64,000 nt of DNA, taken from contig JASANE010028542.1 of assembly GCA_030248225.1 (NCBI GenBank), positions 62,001 to 126,000 of the forward strand, given 5' to 3'. Position numbers and translations under genes: made by a program. The stretch's first letter is position 1, and every line of letters starts with the position of its first letter. The notes under the pieces are model-generated. The model searched no databases. It was given only the letters and a program-made list of their open reading frames with translations, and was not told the DNA's origin. The stretch comes from Trileptium ribeirensis (Eukaryota; Nematoda; Enoplea; Enoplida; Thoracostomopsidae). Of this stretch, positions 13,125-23,600 are shown one piece after another.

Positions 13125-16100
13125 ACTTATTAATTTATTCACTATTGCAACGCTATTACACGTCAGTACGGAATCGAAATGCATACAATACACCCAAAAT
13201 TGCAATAAAATTTTACTGCCATCATAATAAAAAATTGAATTACAACAAAACAATAAGTAATATGATAGAGTGAAGAACAAAATTACAAAAACACAGCAAG
13301 CTCACATAAATGCATATTCAACAGCGAATCCGTGCGTGCCGCTTCAAACACGCTTTTGTGTGTGTGCATTTTACAACGTTTTCATTTCATGCGTGTGCAT
13401 TTAAAAGAATTGGTATGCGACTACGTTTATACGAATTTGCGTGACCTTGTGCAGTCAATTCTGTCCGTTCCAGTAGGCAGCAAATACTGTAAGGTCCCCC
13501 AGAAGATTTCGTCTCACTTTTTCATGCCGCTAGAAATTAGGCATTAGGCGTTGCGCGACAAGACACGGATGTATAATACGTGTGCAAGATGCATCAGCAG
13601 AATAAGTGTAGGGTTTCGGCGGGGGGCGGCGGGCAGTGAAATGTCGAAGAATTTAAAAGCCTATTTTCTCGGTTAATTTTTTGAAAAAGGATCCCTAATT
13701 TTTGCTCGTTGGCACAATATTTTTCGTGCCTGGGCCGAATGGGGTAGATGTGATTTACAGAGAGAGGCTCGATGTGGGTAGTTTGACTTATTTAGCCAGA
13801 ACCATACTAAGGGGCACAGAAAATTTTAAAACCAGCGGAAACACACCTATACTGGTTGTCTAAATTTAATAATTTCATTTCTACATTGACCATGGGTAAA
13901 TTTTGGTCATTTTTTGCATTTTTTCTTTTTGGTCTGTATTATCATTGGGTAAATTTTGTTATACTATGTCCCCAATTTTCCCAATGATAATACAGACCAA
14001 AAAGAAAAAATGCAAAAAATGACCAAATAACTGAACAAGATCCGATATAAAACTATGACAATTTGATTCCTTAAAAGGAAACGGCCCACTCAAATCAACA
14101 GCTTGTTAACGATCCGAAAAGTTAACAAGTAATTATTTTGAGGTTATTCGGAATACGAATGCTTAGCACATTCGGTAATATCAGTACCTTATCTGTTTAG
14201 TAGCATGTCCTATTTACGTATATACACATTAATTTAATTCGCAGATCTATAAACCATATATACACAATACAAACATATGAAAGGGCTGGCCATATCGTTT
14301 GCGCCGAATACATGGCAATATTTAACAAAGAAGGTCTGTCAACCGAATTTTGCCCAGTTGGGCGGCGTTTGAATTCTGAGTGGTTTAAGTGAAACAAGCG
14401 TAGCGAATAATTCTTACTAGCTGTAACAGTGATGAGATTTGACACGTCCTTTATTGGTTTTTTAAGGAAGCGCGCATAACTCAACTTTGGCTGGGCAGAT
14501 GTTCTCTCGACAGCTCATTTTAAAGCTTGAAATCTCTAGTTGTGGTCTTTAGTTAGACGCAAACACATTCCCCTATTTTTCAATATATTTTAGACGCAAG
14601 ACGTTTCGAATAGCTCCGGTAGGGTCCCGAAGGGGTTCAAAAATTCAACTCATTTATTGTAATCCGACATCCGGTGGAGATGTGTGAGTCCAAATTGGCG
14701 ATTCAATATGTAGAGCAAATAAGTCTCTGTAAGACTCCAAAATGTTCCATTACGCGGTTCTCTTAGGATATGACATTTGGGTCAAACCAGGTTTTAAGGT
14801 CAAACCAAACCTTAAGAATACCTATATATAGATCATTCCTGATGCCCTGCATGCAATACACTAGTCGGTAGTGGAACTACATTTGTGAGCGGAGCTTCAA
14901 TTTTATGTTCTTGTAACTACATTGCATAGGGCGCAGGGCTTTATCATTGGTAAAAATATATTTGAATTCTTCGACCCACAAAATCCTATAATGGTTTGAT
15001 CGAAATGATTCTATTTCAATACATAACACAAATATTGCAAAATTCTCTATTTTAGCTGCATAAGCTTAACTAATAAATTAGCTAATTACTAATTAACCAC
15101 TCAAATTTTTTTAATCCAAAATATCAGGTGCACACTCTGACATGATAGGCGTTCAAACAAAAAAAGTTTTTTAAAATCGGTTCAGTGGTTTTTGAGATCC
15201 GTCAGACCGAACGAACGAACTAACGAACGGACGGACATCGACCTTTTTACTCCCAGACAGAAAATAAAAACGCTTCGCTTAGCTCCGCTCAAAAACGCTT
15301 CGCTCCGCTGAATAACCAAACAAATGAAAACGGACATTTTGAAAATAGAGTTCGTCGACCGTAAAAACCTCCAAACCCCATGAAAAGGAATATAGTAAAA
15401 TTAGACTCTAGATAGCAAATCAATCGTATCCAGCGTACTTGATAACCTAACAGACACTTAATGTAAGGTAAAACATGTAGTAACATGTTTTACCATACTT
15501 GGGTCCACAGCGTCCCAGGGAGCGGGGTCCCACAAAAAACTCGTCGGGAGCAAAGTTGGATATAGAGCTTTTCTGTATGGTGGTCTCCATTTTCGATGCA
15601 AAGCGTGTGTAGCGAAATATGGGTTACGGAACACTGGTACCCGTATGGCCAGATTTGTTAAAGAACCCTTAAAACATGTTTTTTGCTATTTTGACTACAA
15701 AGATGCGGTCGGAGCTGTTACCGTTCAACTAAAGGGCACTGCCGACTCATTTTTACTATCGAAGAAAAGAAATCTGTCGAAATCCATCCATCAGAAAATG
15801 CGTCATGAATGACAGAAACAGACGAAAAAGAAATTTTCATGATTTTTCCACTAAGTCAATGTAATAAATGTGTCTATACCTTTTCTGGGTTACTAAATGC
15901 GATAAAACAATTGGATGTGCGGGGTATCCATCAGACAAGTCAAGTCTTGGGGAGGGGGCTACAACGTAAAAATGACTCCAAATTATAATTTTTCTTAAAA
16001 TTTGTCATTCTTAAATATCAAGGTTTTCTCATTTTGGTTATTGCAAGCAGATATAAAGAGCTGGTTTTCTCTGATATATGGCTAAGATGACCGTAGCATT

Positions 16101-18118
16101 TTCACTGAAGTATTTCCGGGGTATAATTGCTACATGGGACTGTAAGCCGGCTTAGAAACCATGAAGCTAGACGACAAAATCACCAATAACCGCAAGTACC
16201 CACACTTGCTCCGTTTCCCCTCGCTTTGCAAATTACCAGTCTCTATGTATATCTTCTCAAATAGTCAAGCAACATTGCATATATTCGGTGGCTCATTTTG
16301 TAATCAATGCACAATATAGCTGAGTACGTCTCTCTAAATTACAAGCTGAATACTCTCAATTCACTATCTTGGCGATAAGGCTAAGTGTTTAACTTCCACT
16401 ACAACCCCTTCATACCCAACACCAGAGTCTCATACTCCGCTAGGTTATTTACTGAACCAAATAATCGTTCGAATTCAGAACCTCACTAACCAAATTACTA
16501 AATAAATCTGTCTTGGGGTAAACCGTACAAGCAAAACTAACAACCATAGAAAGCTTACCATGAAGAAGCAAAACAGTCCCGCTGACAAACAAGTGATAAA
16601 AGCAACCATTCTTTGAAACCTCGACTGAAATATGGTGGAATACAGAACAGATAACAAAGTTGGGTTAATCAGGCATTGTTATGTGCAGTGATATGTGTTA
16701 TCTTGTCAATGTGTCAAATTACTGAAAATAGAATGAAGGCAGAATGCCGCGAAAGGCAACCTGGACTTACTCGCTGTGACTACTCAGGTGATGCAGAAAC
16801 CACATTTTTGGTGACAAATTCATACTGTGATGCGGAGCAATATTTGTCAAGGAATGATCTTATGTCATAACAATCATTAACGTTGGCTTCAAATACGAAT
16901 TTATGCTGAGTGTCCCAAATGTTGATGGGTTAACAATGCACAATGAAAAAATGATGGAGTAGTGCAAACACAAAGCTGAGGCATAACTAGATTCTATTAC
17001 ATGACTGTGGAATATTACATTATGAAATTCAATGATGACGTAGGAGTTATTCAGACAGACAAGACTTATTAATTGTCCTTTGTAATTTTATATTAACGAA
17101 GTAACACCAGGCTGATATTTATGGCATTCATTTGCCTGATATGGCATTCGTTTACCTGGTATGGCTTAGTGAGACGTACTGAATTCGAAACTTTGGCTGT
17201 TTAATATGAACCGGCAACATAAGAATTTTCGAGAATATTACATTGCTGTTAGCGCGACTGACAAATAGTCTCAAGCAACATTCAATGTTTTGCTAGTTAT
17301 TGTATGTTATACTAATGTTTGTCACCAGTAAAAGTTTCTTCTGAATGATTCGCGTCCACCTGTGCAGTTGTGCTATATACTGCTAACTAAATTTTCCATT
17401 GCAGCGACTGTATAACAACAAATACGTGAATGCAGTTATTGGTCTGCATCATGAGACGATAAATAACATAGACACGTCGATCCATGAAAGTTTTGCGGTA
17501 GTTAATTTGCGTACAAGATCACAGTGTTTGAGCAGTGGTGGCTATATGTCATTTTTAACAAAATAACATATAAATCTAGGCTACAGCATCGATACCTTGA
17601 ACTTTTTTGCTCGATTACTAGATCACATAATTTTGTTAACTAAACCATCCAAATACTGACAATTCATTAACACAAATCACATTATAAGTACAGTCAAATT
17701 AAAAATAACAATAGGACAAAAATAAATATCGTTATCGTTTAAAATATGGTAAAACTTGAAAATACTATAAACACATAGACAATAATAGACATCATCTAAA
17801 ACGTACCATACCAGAGATACCGTTTGAACCGTTGCTGCTACTACCATTTCCTCCCTGAAAGTACCCCCCTAATATTCTTGATCCTTGTGTATTACTAGAA
17901 CCCGACACCGAGCCATTTGAGGTTAACAGATGTTCTTTATCGCCATCATCATCACCACTATTGGCGTTGCTGCCAATTATCACACCCTGTAGTGGAGCCG
18001 ACCAATTGCTTAACGTTTTCGATATGTTTGCTTGGGAAAATAAATTGCTAACAGCGGCAGTAGTCCCATTGAGTTTTCGCGATTTATTTTTTTGAACAAA
18101 TTCTTCGAGAGATGACAT
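8283..18118 (-). CDS. SFT2-family vesicle transport membrane protein (split gene, one exon missing from the model)
   Basis: Exons on the minus strand: 18118-17807, 16624-16559, 12964-12879, 10562-10445 and 8433-8283. The SFT2 family acts in endosome-to-Golgi and Golgi vesicle fusion and has four membrane spans. Family landmarks in order are SRFQRMVAFITC (first span), LILKARKFGALYSLGS (loop and second span), FAILWGPTNYVRHL, AAYFGTLIATLYASLW (third span), FVLSYVPGGEKGLRF and the C-terminal tail ending TLPV. Phases join cleanly through exon 4: exons 1-2 and 2-3 at phase 0, exons 3-4 at phase 2. Exon 4 ends in phase 0 but the last exon needs two preceding bases, so a short exon of about 20 residues, expected from the family, is missing between 10445 and 8433. 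The N-terminal about 100 residues are Ser/Gly/Asn-rich and not conserved. The introns carry several dispersed repeats. Confidence 0.88.
8676..9560 (+). repeat. Dispersed repeat family C, copy 1, with degenerate internal tandem units of about 170 bp
   Basis: It starts with ATTGCCGAGG, contains blocks such as TTTTCGTGTATTTTGGGT repeated near 8811, 8977 and 9153, and ends with a segment ending GTAAGAATTCTTCGCTTCGC. A second copy lies at 54665-56830 (split by a hAT insertion) and a reversed partial copy at 14340-14515. No coding frame; class unknown. Confidence 0.7.
9561..10440. other. SFT2 intron sequence, unassigned
   Basis: Intronic on the minus strand. It should hold the missing SFT2 exon between 10445 and 8433, but I could not identify it. 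No other feature recognised. Confidence 0.4.
10445..10562 (-). CDS. SFT2 gene exon 4 (WGP motif and third span)
   Basis: Acceptor tttatag, donor TGG-gttaga; one base completes a serine codon, followed by 39 codons. It encodes SFAILWGPTNYVRHLC and YFGTLIATLYASLW, both closely matching SFT2 family sequence. Confidence 0.92.
10671..11240. repeat. Dispersed repeat family A, copy 3
   Basis: The head AAGCAAGGGTGAAACG is followed by the TATATACTAC and CTAAAATCTCTGTAACTGTG blocks and about 2.7 degenerate tandem units, as at 1-640 and 2740-3130. It lies in SFT2 intron 3. Confidence 0.6.
11830..12120 (+). repeat. Dispersed repeat family D, copy 1
   Basis: It begins GCAAAGTGAGGGGAAACGGG and continues with GACCATTATGTCGTTCCAAA. 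The same start occurs reversed at 16060-16245 and in both arms of the large inverted repeat (43133-43360 and 50110-50340). Noncoding. Confidence 0.6.
12240..12420. repeat. 97-bp imperfect direct duplication
   Basis: AATGAAACCAAT(G) near 12263 and AATGAAACCAAACG near 12360 begin two copies that both run through a GTGTTTAAC block to GTTCACCCC. Two copies only. Confidence 0.6.
12450..12830. repeat. Dispersed noncoding repeat, related to 15510-15880
   Basis: Both segments pass through a similar run of blocks (a hydrophobic-codon-rich stretch, GAAAGAGCAC or AAAGGGCACT, ATCCATC, then AAGAAATTTT near the end). Short overlapping open frames in it are not convincing. It lies in SFT2 intron 3. Confidence 0.35.
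12879..12964 (-). CDS. SFT2 gene exon 3 (KARKFGALYSLGS motif)
   Basis: Acceptor gttaattag, donor AAG-gtatgt, 28 codons plus two bases. It contains LLILKARKFGALYSLGS, the most recognisable motif of the family. It is too short to stand out as an open frame and was found by similarity. Confidence 0.92.
13050..13121. repeat. (TA)n microsatellite
   Basis: About 36 uninterrupted TA dinucleotides in SFT2 intron 2. Open frames reading Tyr-Ile repeats across it on both strands are trivial consequences. Confidence 0.98.
13902..14027. repeat. 54-bp near-perfect inverted repeat with 18-nt loop
   Basis: The arms 13902-13955 and 13974-14027 are reverse complements with a single mismatch. Each includes TTTGGTCATTTTTTGC at its outer end. 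RNA copied from either strand would fold into a long hairpin. It lies in SFT2 intron 2. It may be a fold-back element, a recent local inversion-duplication, or a small-RNA precursor. Confidence 0.95.
14340..14515 (-). repeat. Dispersed repeat family C, reversed partial copy
   Basis: The reverse complement contains CAAAGTTGAGTTATGCGCG, TGTCAAATCTCATCACTG and GTAAGAATTATTCGC, matching the end of family C at 9440-9530 and 56690-56800. Confidence 0.6.
15120..15310 (+). repeat. Possible LINE 3'-end remnant
   Basis: The block TCGGTTCAGTGGTTTTTGAG followed by repeated GAACGAACGAAC and GGACGGACATCGAC resembles the 3' untranslated ends of RTE-like LINEs in many invertebrates. No open frame accompanies it, so the assignment rests on pattern memory only. 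Confidence 0.35.
15510..16245 (-). repeat. Dispersed repeat family D, reversed copy, with the 12450-type block
   Basis: The reverse complement of 16060-16245 begins GCAAAGCGAGGGGAAACGG and matches 11830-12000 and 43133-43300. 15510-15880 resembles 12450-12800. The two copies flank 11.8-16.2 kb in opposite orientation. Confidence 0.5.
16559..16624 (-). CDS. SFT2 gene exon 2 (first membrane span)
   Basis: Acceptor atttcag, donor ATG-gtaagc, 22 codons, phase 0 at both ends. It encodes SRFQRMVAFITCLSAGLFCF, matching the conserved SRxQR entry into the first transmembrane helix of SFT2 proteins. Confidence 0.88.
16640..17800. other. SFT2 intron 1, unassigned
   Basis: One plus-strand frame (16676-16870) encodes a hydrophobic N-terminus and a Cys-containing tail, but I recognise no family and see no convincing splice context. 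Otherwise no features. Confidence 0.3.
17807..18118 (-). CDS. SFT2 gene exon 1 (start codon, cytosolic N-terminus)
   Basis: The start is ATG at 18118-18116, beginning MSSLEEFVQKNK. The 104-residue hydrophilic segment is rich in Ser, Gly and Asn (for example GGNGSSSNGSNG). The donor is ATG-gtacgt at 17806, phase 0. A short acidic/Ser-rich cytosolic N-terminus before the first span is usual in longer SFT2 proteins. No promoter motif was identified upstream. Confidence 0.8.
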
Positions 18119-18119
18119 C

Positions 18120-18645
18120 GTGGTGTTATTACGTTACCGAAAAAAATTCGTATATACATAAATTCGAAATAATTTACATGGTAGCGAACAAATACTGCAA
18201 AACAAAATTTAGATATTCATATATATAATAAAAAAATACTTCCACAACGACGTTCAACTACTTATTTGATTTTATAGAATTTCATATCTTGAAGACTGTA
18301 AATATCTAACTTGCTTATTTTCTCATACAAAGCTTACAAATGGATCTGGACTGGTCTTGTATTTGGCTTTGATTTTAATGCTAAGATTTGTTTAGATTGT
18401 AGTTGTAGTAACACAACTATTGCTAACCAATGTAATAAATGAGTAACTACCGTTACTGGAGTGCCAAAAAGACTTAGACGCTCAAGTTGCTTCTTTAATA
18501 AAAATTTCACATCACAATGATAATACAGTTAAGAAAGCTATTCCCTTTAATTTTGTTATTAGGTCGAATTTTTTCATCAAGGTCTAAATATGTTCTTTTT
18601 GCCGTTATATGGAACTTCAGGTAAACTAGATTTTATGGTCCGAGG
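18120..18645. other. Region upstream of the SFT2 start codon
   Basis: AT-rich, presumably containing the 5' untranslated region and promoter on the minus strand. I see no clear core promoter motif. Confidence 0.3.
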
Positions 18646-19358
18646 TGTGGCCAGTAGTATGCCAGTGGCACAGCAAGTGTTGGCATGCGTTGCTTTTAGC
18701 GCAATTCGTGTTGTCGCGACTGCGTGACTATGGCCATGCACTCGAGTTTCACAATACTCGGCACCAAAAGCACGAGATAAAAATGTTTATTTTAGTTAAA
18801 ACAATTATAATACACGACAGACCAAATCAGTGCGCAATCCTTTCTTGTTTGCGTTTATCTCTGGGCAGTGATATTTTAGCTCTTTTTTTCATGCTACCCT
18901 ACATGTGTCCCTGCATTTCCGATTCTTCTTCTCCCGTTCTAGTACTTTACGGTTTAAGTTATTTGCTACTTTATTACGTCAGTTGAGAACTTTACACGAG
19001 GTATCGCGACCGCAGATATCTATTCTATTTAATCATACTTAGTGCCTTAGATTTAATATTGCTAATGTGACATATTATTACCCGAACACCCGACCGGAAT
19101 GCACGGGGGTTTCATTGCCACAAACCTCGCGGATGCAGACGATAGGTGAAATACTACGTTGTCGAGGACGCAGACACCATAGTTGAGATTCTTCTCCTCG
19201 GCCTACAACACCCAACCGGAATGCTCACAGGTAACTTTGAGGAATTAATGAAAGATCTAAAGATAGGGTCGTTCTAGTGCCACACCTCTCTCACTCGCCC
19301 CGGGTTTTCAAGACGTTTCCTTTTATTCTACTAATCTCGCTCAAAATCTGACTCCACA
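18646..19358 (-). mobile_element. LTR copy 1 (3' side of the gag-bearing element)
   Basis: Read on the minus strand it starts TGTGGAGTCAG and ends ATACTACTGGCCACA, with TG...CA boundaries. The same terminal 18 bp occurs at 22667 and 31846. Diverged internally from the other copies. No clean target duplication is visible. Confidence 0.5.
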
Positions 19359-20440
19359 GGCCTAACTCGGGCCAAAATTCTTGTATCTATGTTCTAATAA
19401 GTTATCTTATGCCACTCAGGTTTTATTTTGTTCTAGGTTTAACTCTTTAAGGCAATATCACATGTGTTCTTGTCTTGTAATACCAGTGCTTTTCTTATAC
19501 AACGCTGCAGTATTTGGATATAACTTCCGAACACCAGGTATATAATTGTGGTGCTCTTTTAAATGCTATGTGATCTTAGTTCATCGTCCAGCATTCGCTT
19601 TCCTCCAACTTGTAATGGCACAAGATCTTTAAAGCAAGAAAACTATAACTAAAGCACAAGAATGTGGGACTTCTTTTTGAGACCGTCCCTAAACCTAATA
19701 ATTCATGGAAATTCTATACGTGTGTCGCGTGAAACAGAAAACTCTAAAGCCAACGCGTCAACATCACCACCCTAGAACAACTCAAACTCAAACTAAACTA
19801 AAATTTCAACACACAAGTATGCAAATCAGGACTAATCACGTAATTAGAGCTTGAAAAATCTAAAACAACTAAAAGGGGGATGAGGTAGTAATTTCTACCA
19901 AAAGCGTAGAATGGGGAACACCCGACTAGCTAGCACTTCCCGGAAGTTAGAGGCCCGAAACAAACTAAAAATAAAATTTGGGGTGGTTTTGGGCCGATAA
20001 CTCACTACTTAGATTACGGGACCGTACATCCCAGCTTGTGGGACTATCATCTTTCCACTGATGCTGTTTTTTGCTTCCCTAACAAGATGCTAGAACGACC
20101 ATGAGAGGCTAACGTGGTACGTATTATGTGGTGAACCCCGGCACACCTCGGACTGAAGTCCTTAACTTTACCTCTCATGAGCGCGCCAACACCCTCCTTT
20201 TATCCCAGCACGGTTAACGGTTCCTGTTCTTTTAAATTCGACACCATTCACCCCGTTCGCTGAGATTTGCGTCTTCCACTGCCGCTACCGATGTAGTTTT
20301 ATTTTCTTTCATTAACCGACCCCTAAACCTTCCCTTTTCCTTTCTGTCATACTTCCATCCCTCATTTATTTCCTTTCTCTACCGTTTTCTTCTTCTTTGT
20401 CCGACGGTGTTTCTTTGGTTATAGGGAACCCTACCTAAAA
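19359..20440 (-). other. Internal remnant of the LTR element, no frame recognised
   Basis: Lies between gag and LTR copy 1, where protease, reverse transcriptase and integrase would be expected. No pol motif was recognised, so this part is deleted or too decayed. Confidence 0.35.
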
Positions 20441-20642
20441 TAAAATGGTTAGACAATTATGCATGCATAAGTACAAAACAAACAATACTTAAAAATGTTT
20501 TTTAAACTTTGGAGTCTTGTTCACTCAATTCTCCAAAGGTTAATTAGCGTCCTAAACCGATTTCTTGCGGTTGGCAGTATTTTCATCAATACTATTCTTT
20601 GACACTTCTATTCTTTCGTGGTTCGGTGTCGCGCTGCATACA

Positions 20643-22246
20643 TTATAATCCATCCACGAAGTCTTTGACCGTTCCCGTCTGACGTATATTTTGCAGTTTG
20701 TTTATGTGATTGGTCAACGTCTTTGGCACGTCGAATCTTTCTTTGAATTTCTTGTCCAATTAGCTGTAATTGCGTAGTTTTTAGGCCTTTTCGAATGTTA
20801 GCACCTGCAAGTATTCTTCTGCCTTCTCGCGCATTTTTGCATTCAGGACTTGGAGTTTCTCTTGCTCGTCGTCAATCCCGTCTTGAACCAGCGCTTTTTC
20901 TAGTTCTTTGCGAAATTTCTCGAACTGGTGTCGCCTTCGTACGCTTACACGTTTTGTACTTCGTTTTCCATCTTGACCATAATCGCCTGACCGATCACAT
21001 GTTGCGTTGTGTTCGCTGTTTGTGGCGTTTCTTCTGTTTCCACATTGATCAGGGCTTCGATTAGTTGTTGGTTCATCGTCTTTAGGTCGTTGTTTTGTTG
21101 TTCATTTGATTCGTTATCGCCGTAGCTTGTTGCGGTTGATGGATTTGACACAGGTATGATGTTGCTGTTGCCAATGGTACTCCGGGATTGATCACCGAAT
21201 TATTTCCAGCGAATGGTATTTAATTGTATGGCGGGGCCAATGATGTTGCACTGTAGTGTCGGTATGCTCCGGTAGCTGTATTTTGCCCGTGGTTCCATAT
21301 GCTCACCGTTTGAAATATGCCGCAGTTCGTTGTTAAATACGAGGTTTGTGCGTGGTTCCATGTGTTCACCATTTGAAATGCACCGAAATTTGTTCTTCAG
21401 CGTTCATTTTTTGATTTGATTCGTTTGTTGTTCTTTTCCTACTTGCACGAATTTGTTCTTGATTTGCACCGACTCGTTCGTGGTTTGCACTGATTCCTTC
21501 TTGGTTTGCACCGATTCGTCCATAGTTTGTCTCGAATCGTTCTTGCTTTGCACCGATTCGTTCTTGGTTTGCACCGATTCTCGTTTCTTGTTGCCCATCG
21601 TTATTGGTCATATTCGGTAATTATTGTTGTTGCTGTTGTACTTGTTGAATTTCGACCGTACTTAGTTCAATACAGTTAGTTTCTTGATCATCGATTGTCG
21701 TTATTACTACTTGCGATTGATCTGATTGCTTATCATTGCTCGACGCCGTATACATTTGACCCAAACTGAAGTGGCCGCGGTAATTTTTGCATTGAATTAC
21801 AATTTTTGGTCGTTAACTTTGGTGTTGTTGATTCGGTATTTCAATTTGATTTTGTTCGATTTCGCCGTCATGCTGACTTGAGTTTCTTCCTTCATGTTCT
21901 GTGCTTTGCGAATCTCTTCTCGGTTGAGCTGGTGGAATCTCCGATTCATTTTGATCATGCCCTTTACAGAAATGTTCGAGTTCTTCTGTTAATGTTGCGT
22001 GTTTCTTTATGAATCGTAATTGGTTTTTTAATTGTTGTTGCGATCTTTGTATGGCTTCTCGAACTTCTTTATCCGGATCTTCTGTAATTTGCGAATAACT
22101 TGTTGCTGATTGCTTTGTCTTGGAACGTTTCGGTGTAAGTTTCTTGCAAGTTTCTTTAATCTTCTTGTTGTTCTTGTCTTTTTGGTTCGGGTGTGCACGG
22201 ATCGAATTCTCGGATTGTATTTTCGAATTTGTTTGTTGCACTCCAC
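20643..22246 (-). pseudogene. LTR retrotransposon gag-like region, broken
   Basis: Open blocks in order on the minus strand: a basic, Gln/Lys-rich segment (22241-21813), a segment of seven heptad repeats (21578-21432), an Asn/Gln-rich segment (21151-20945), then a helical segment with KFRKELEKALVQDG and, in a shifted frame, KKFKERFDVPKTL followed by LQNIRQTGTVKDFVDGL, which resembles the conserved capsid portion of Ty3/gypsy-type retrotransposon gag (a length-of-chain helix, then RQTGSVxxF). Stops and frameshifts separate the blocks, so no intact product is made. The orientation matches LTRs at 22667-23550 and 18646-19358. Confidence 0.55.
21432..21578 (-). repeat. 21-bp tandem repeat encoding seven heptads in gag
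   Basis: Seven consecutive 7-residue units of the type IGANQER (variants IGAKQER, IGANQEG, ISANHER, VGANQEQ). The overlapping frame is open too and also reads as heptads (SVQTKNE type). Heptad spacing with hydrophobic first residues fits a coiled-coil assembly segment. Confidence 0.8.
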
Positions 22247-22666
22247 TTTGTTGTCGCTTCTTGTGTCTTTAAGTTTTACGGTTCTTTCCCGTTCACGTCG
22301 TTCTTTTTTGTCACCGCTTCTTTATGCGCTGATATGCTAGGTACTGTTCTCTGAAGTGGTATTTTATGTTTTAGACTTTAAACGGCTTGCGTAAAACGTC
22401 TTTAAATATGAGGTCTATCAATTCCTATTACGATATAAATAACTTCTATTTTGGCTTCTGCCTTATTCAGGACTTCGGGTTGATTGTTGATTTTCAGAAA
22501 GTATGACCACTTTATTTTATTATTGAGTTGTCCCACTATTACACGACATCCAGCATGTTGTTTTATTTTGAAATAGATTAAGGTAAGGTTGGACTGGGAA
22601 TTTTTATGGCGGCTATCGGAATTTAAAGGGGAAGAGATCCGTCACCGAAGATTGATGGAGACAAGG

Positions 22667-23550
22667 TGTGGCCAGTAGTATGCCGGTGTGGCAGCGAGCA
22701 CGGCACGCGTTCTTTTGATTATATTCAACAACTGGCGCTGCGGCGTTCCTACTTCTAAGCACTCTTGGTCCAGAGACTTTAGAACCACAGACGTAATTAA
22801 GAACGTTTATTTAGAAAACAGTTATAACATACCTATGTCAAGGCACGATTCCTTGGCACAGATCTTTTTGGATTATGCCACTCATAACTACCAGTAATTT
22901 TATCCCTTGTTCTAAACTATTCTAGTAAAAACACGACGCTACTGGCTCTTCTTTTTCCTCTATTTGCGTTTAAGCGTTAGCTTATCTGCTACTTTAATAC
23001 TCCTCTTGTGAGGTTGATACCGTCGCCCCGGTAGCCTACGGCCCGTACGATTGTTTAAGTACCTGAACCTACACCTTATATTTACACTAATACTAATCTA
23101 TCCTTAGTTTAAAGCAGTTACCCACGGTAGACTGGCGTACTGTGTTATAACTGAGTGGTATCGGTTTAAGAATTAGGTTATCTAGTAATTTGCTAATCCT
23201 CTTTTGAGGTAAGTACGGTCGCCCCGGTAGGCTGGGGCCCGTAAGATTATTTAATTACCTTCGCCTGAACCTTAAATTTACGCTAGCAATAGTCCTTATT
23301 TAAACAATTACCCCCAGTAGGCTGGCGTACTGCGTTATAATAAAGAACTGGGTGGTAACGGTCGACTACAACCCCAGTTAAAACTTTTTCTCTCTCAATC
23401 CTCCAGCACCCGGTAGTCGTGCGAAAACAGGTGCTTCTGAGGAGAGGAGGGATCTCAAGATTGGTCGTTCTAATCCCTTACTCGCCCCGGGTTTGCTCAC
23501 GAAGTTAACCCCATTATTGAACTCACGCTAAGAGATTCATACTCGACACA
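22667..23550 (-). mobile_element. LTR copy 2 (5' side of the gag-bearing element)
   Basis: Minus-strand boundaries TGTGTCGAGT and CTACTGGCCACA. It contains an internal imperfect tandem duplication of about 200 bp (22985-23160 and 23190-23360, each with GTCGCCCCGGTAG). The internal sequence after its 3' end (CTTCGGTGACGG, CGATAGCCGCCATAAAAA) matches that following LTR copy 3. Confidence 0.55.
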
Positions 23551-23600
23551 AGGCCAATGATTTATATATATATATCAATATGCTAGTAATTTATATACTA

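Noticed and set aside
13036..13280. Open frames encoding Tyr-Ile repeats
   Set aside because: Direct translation of a (TA)n microsatellite on both strands.
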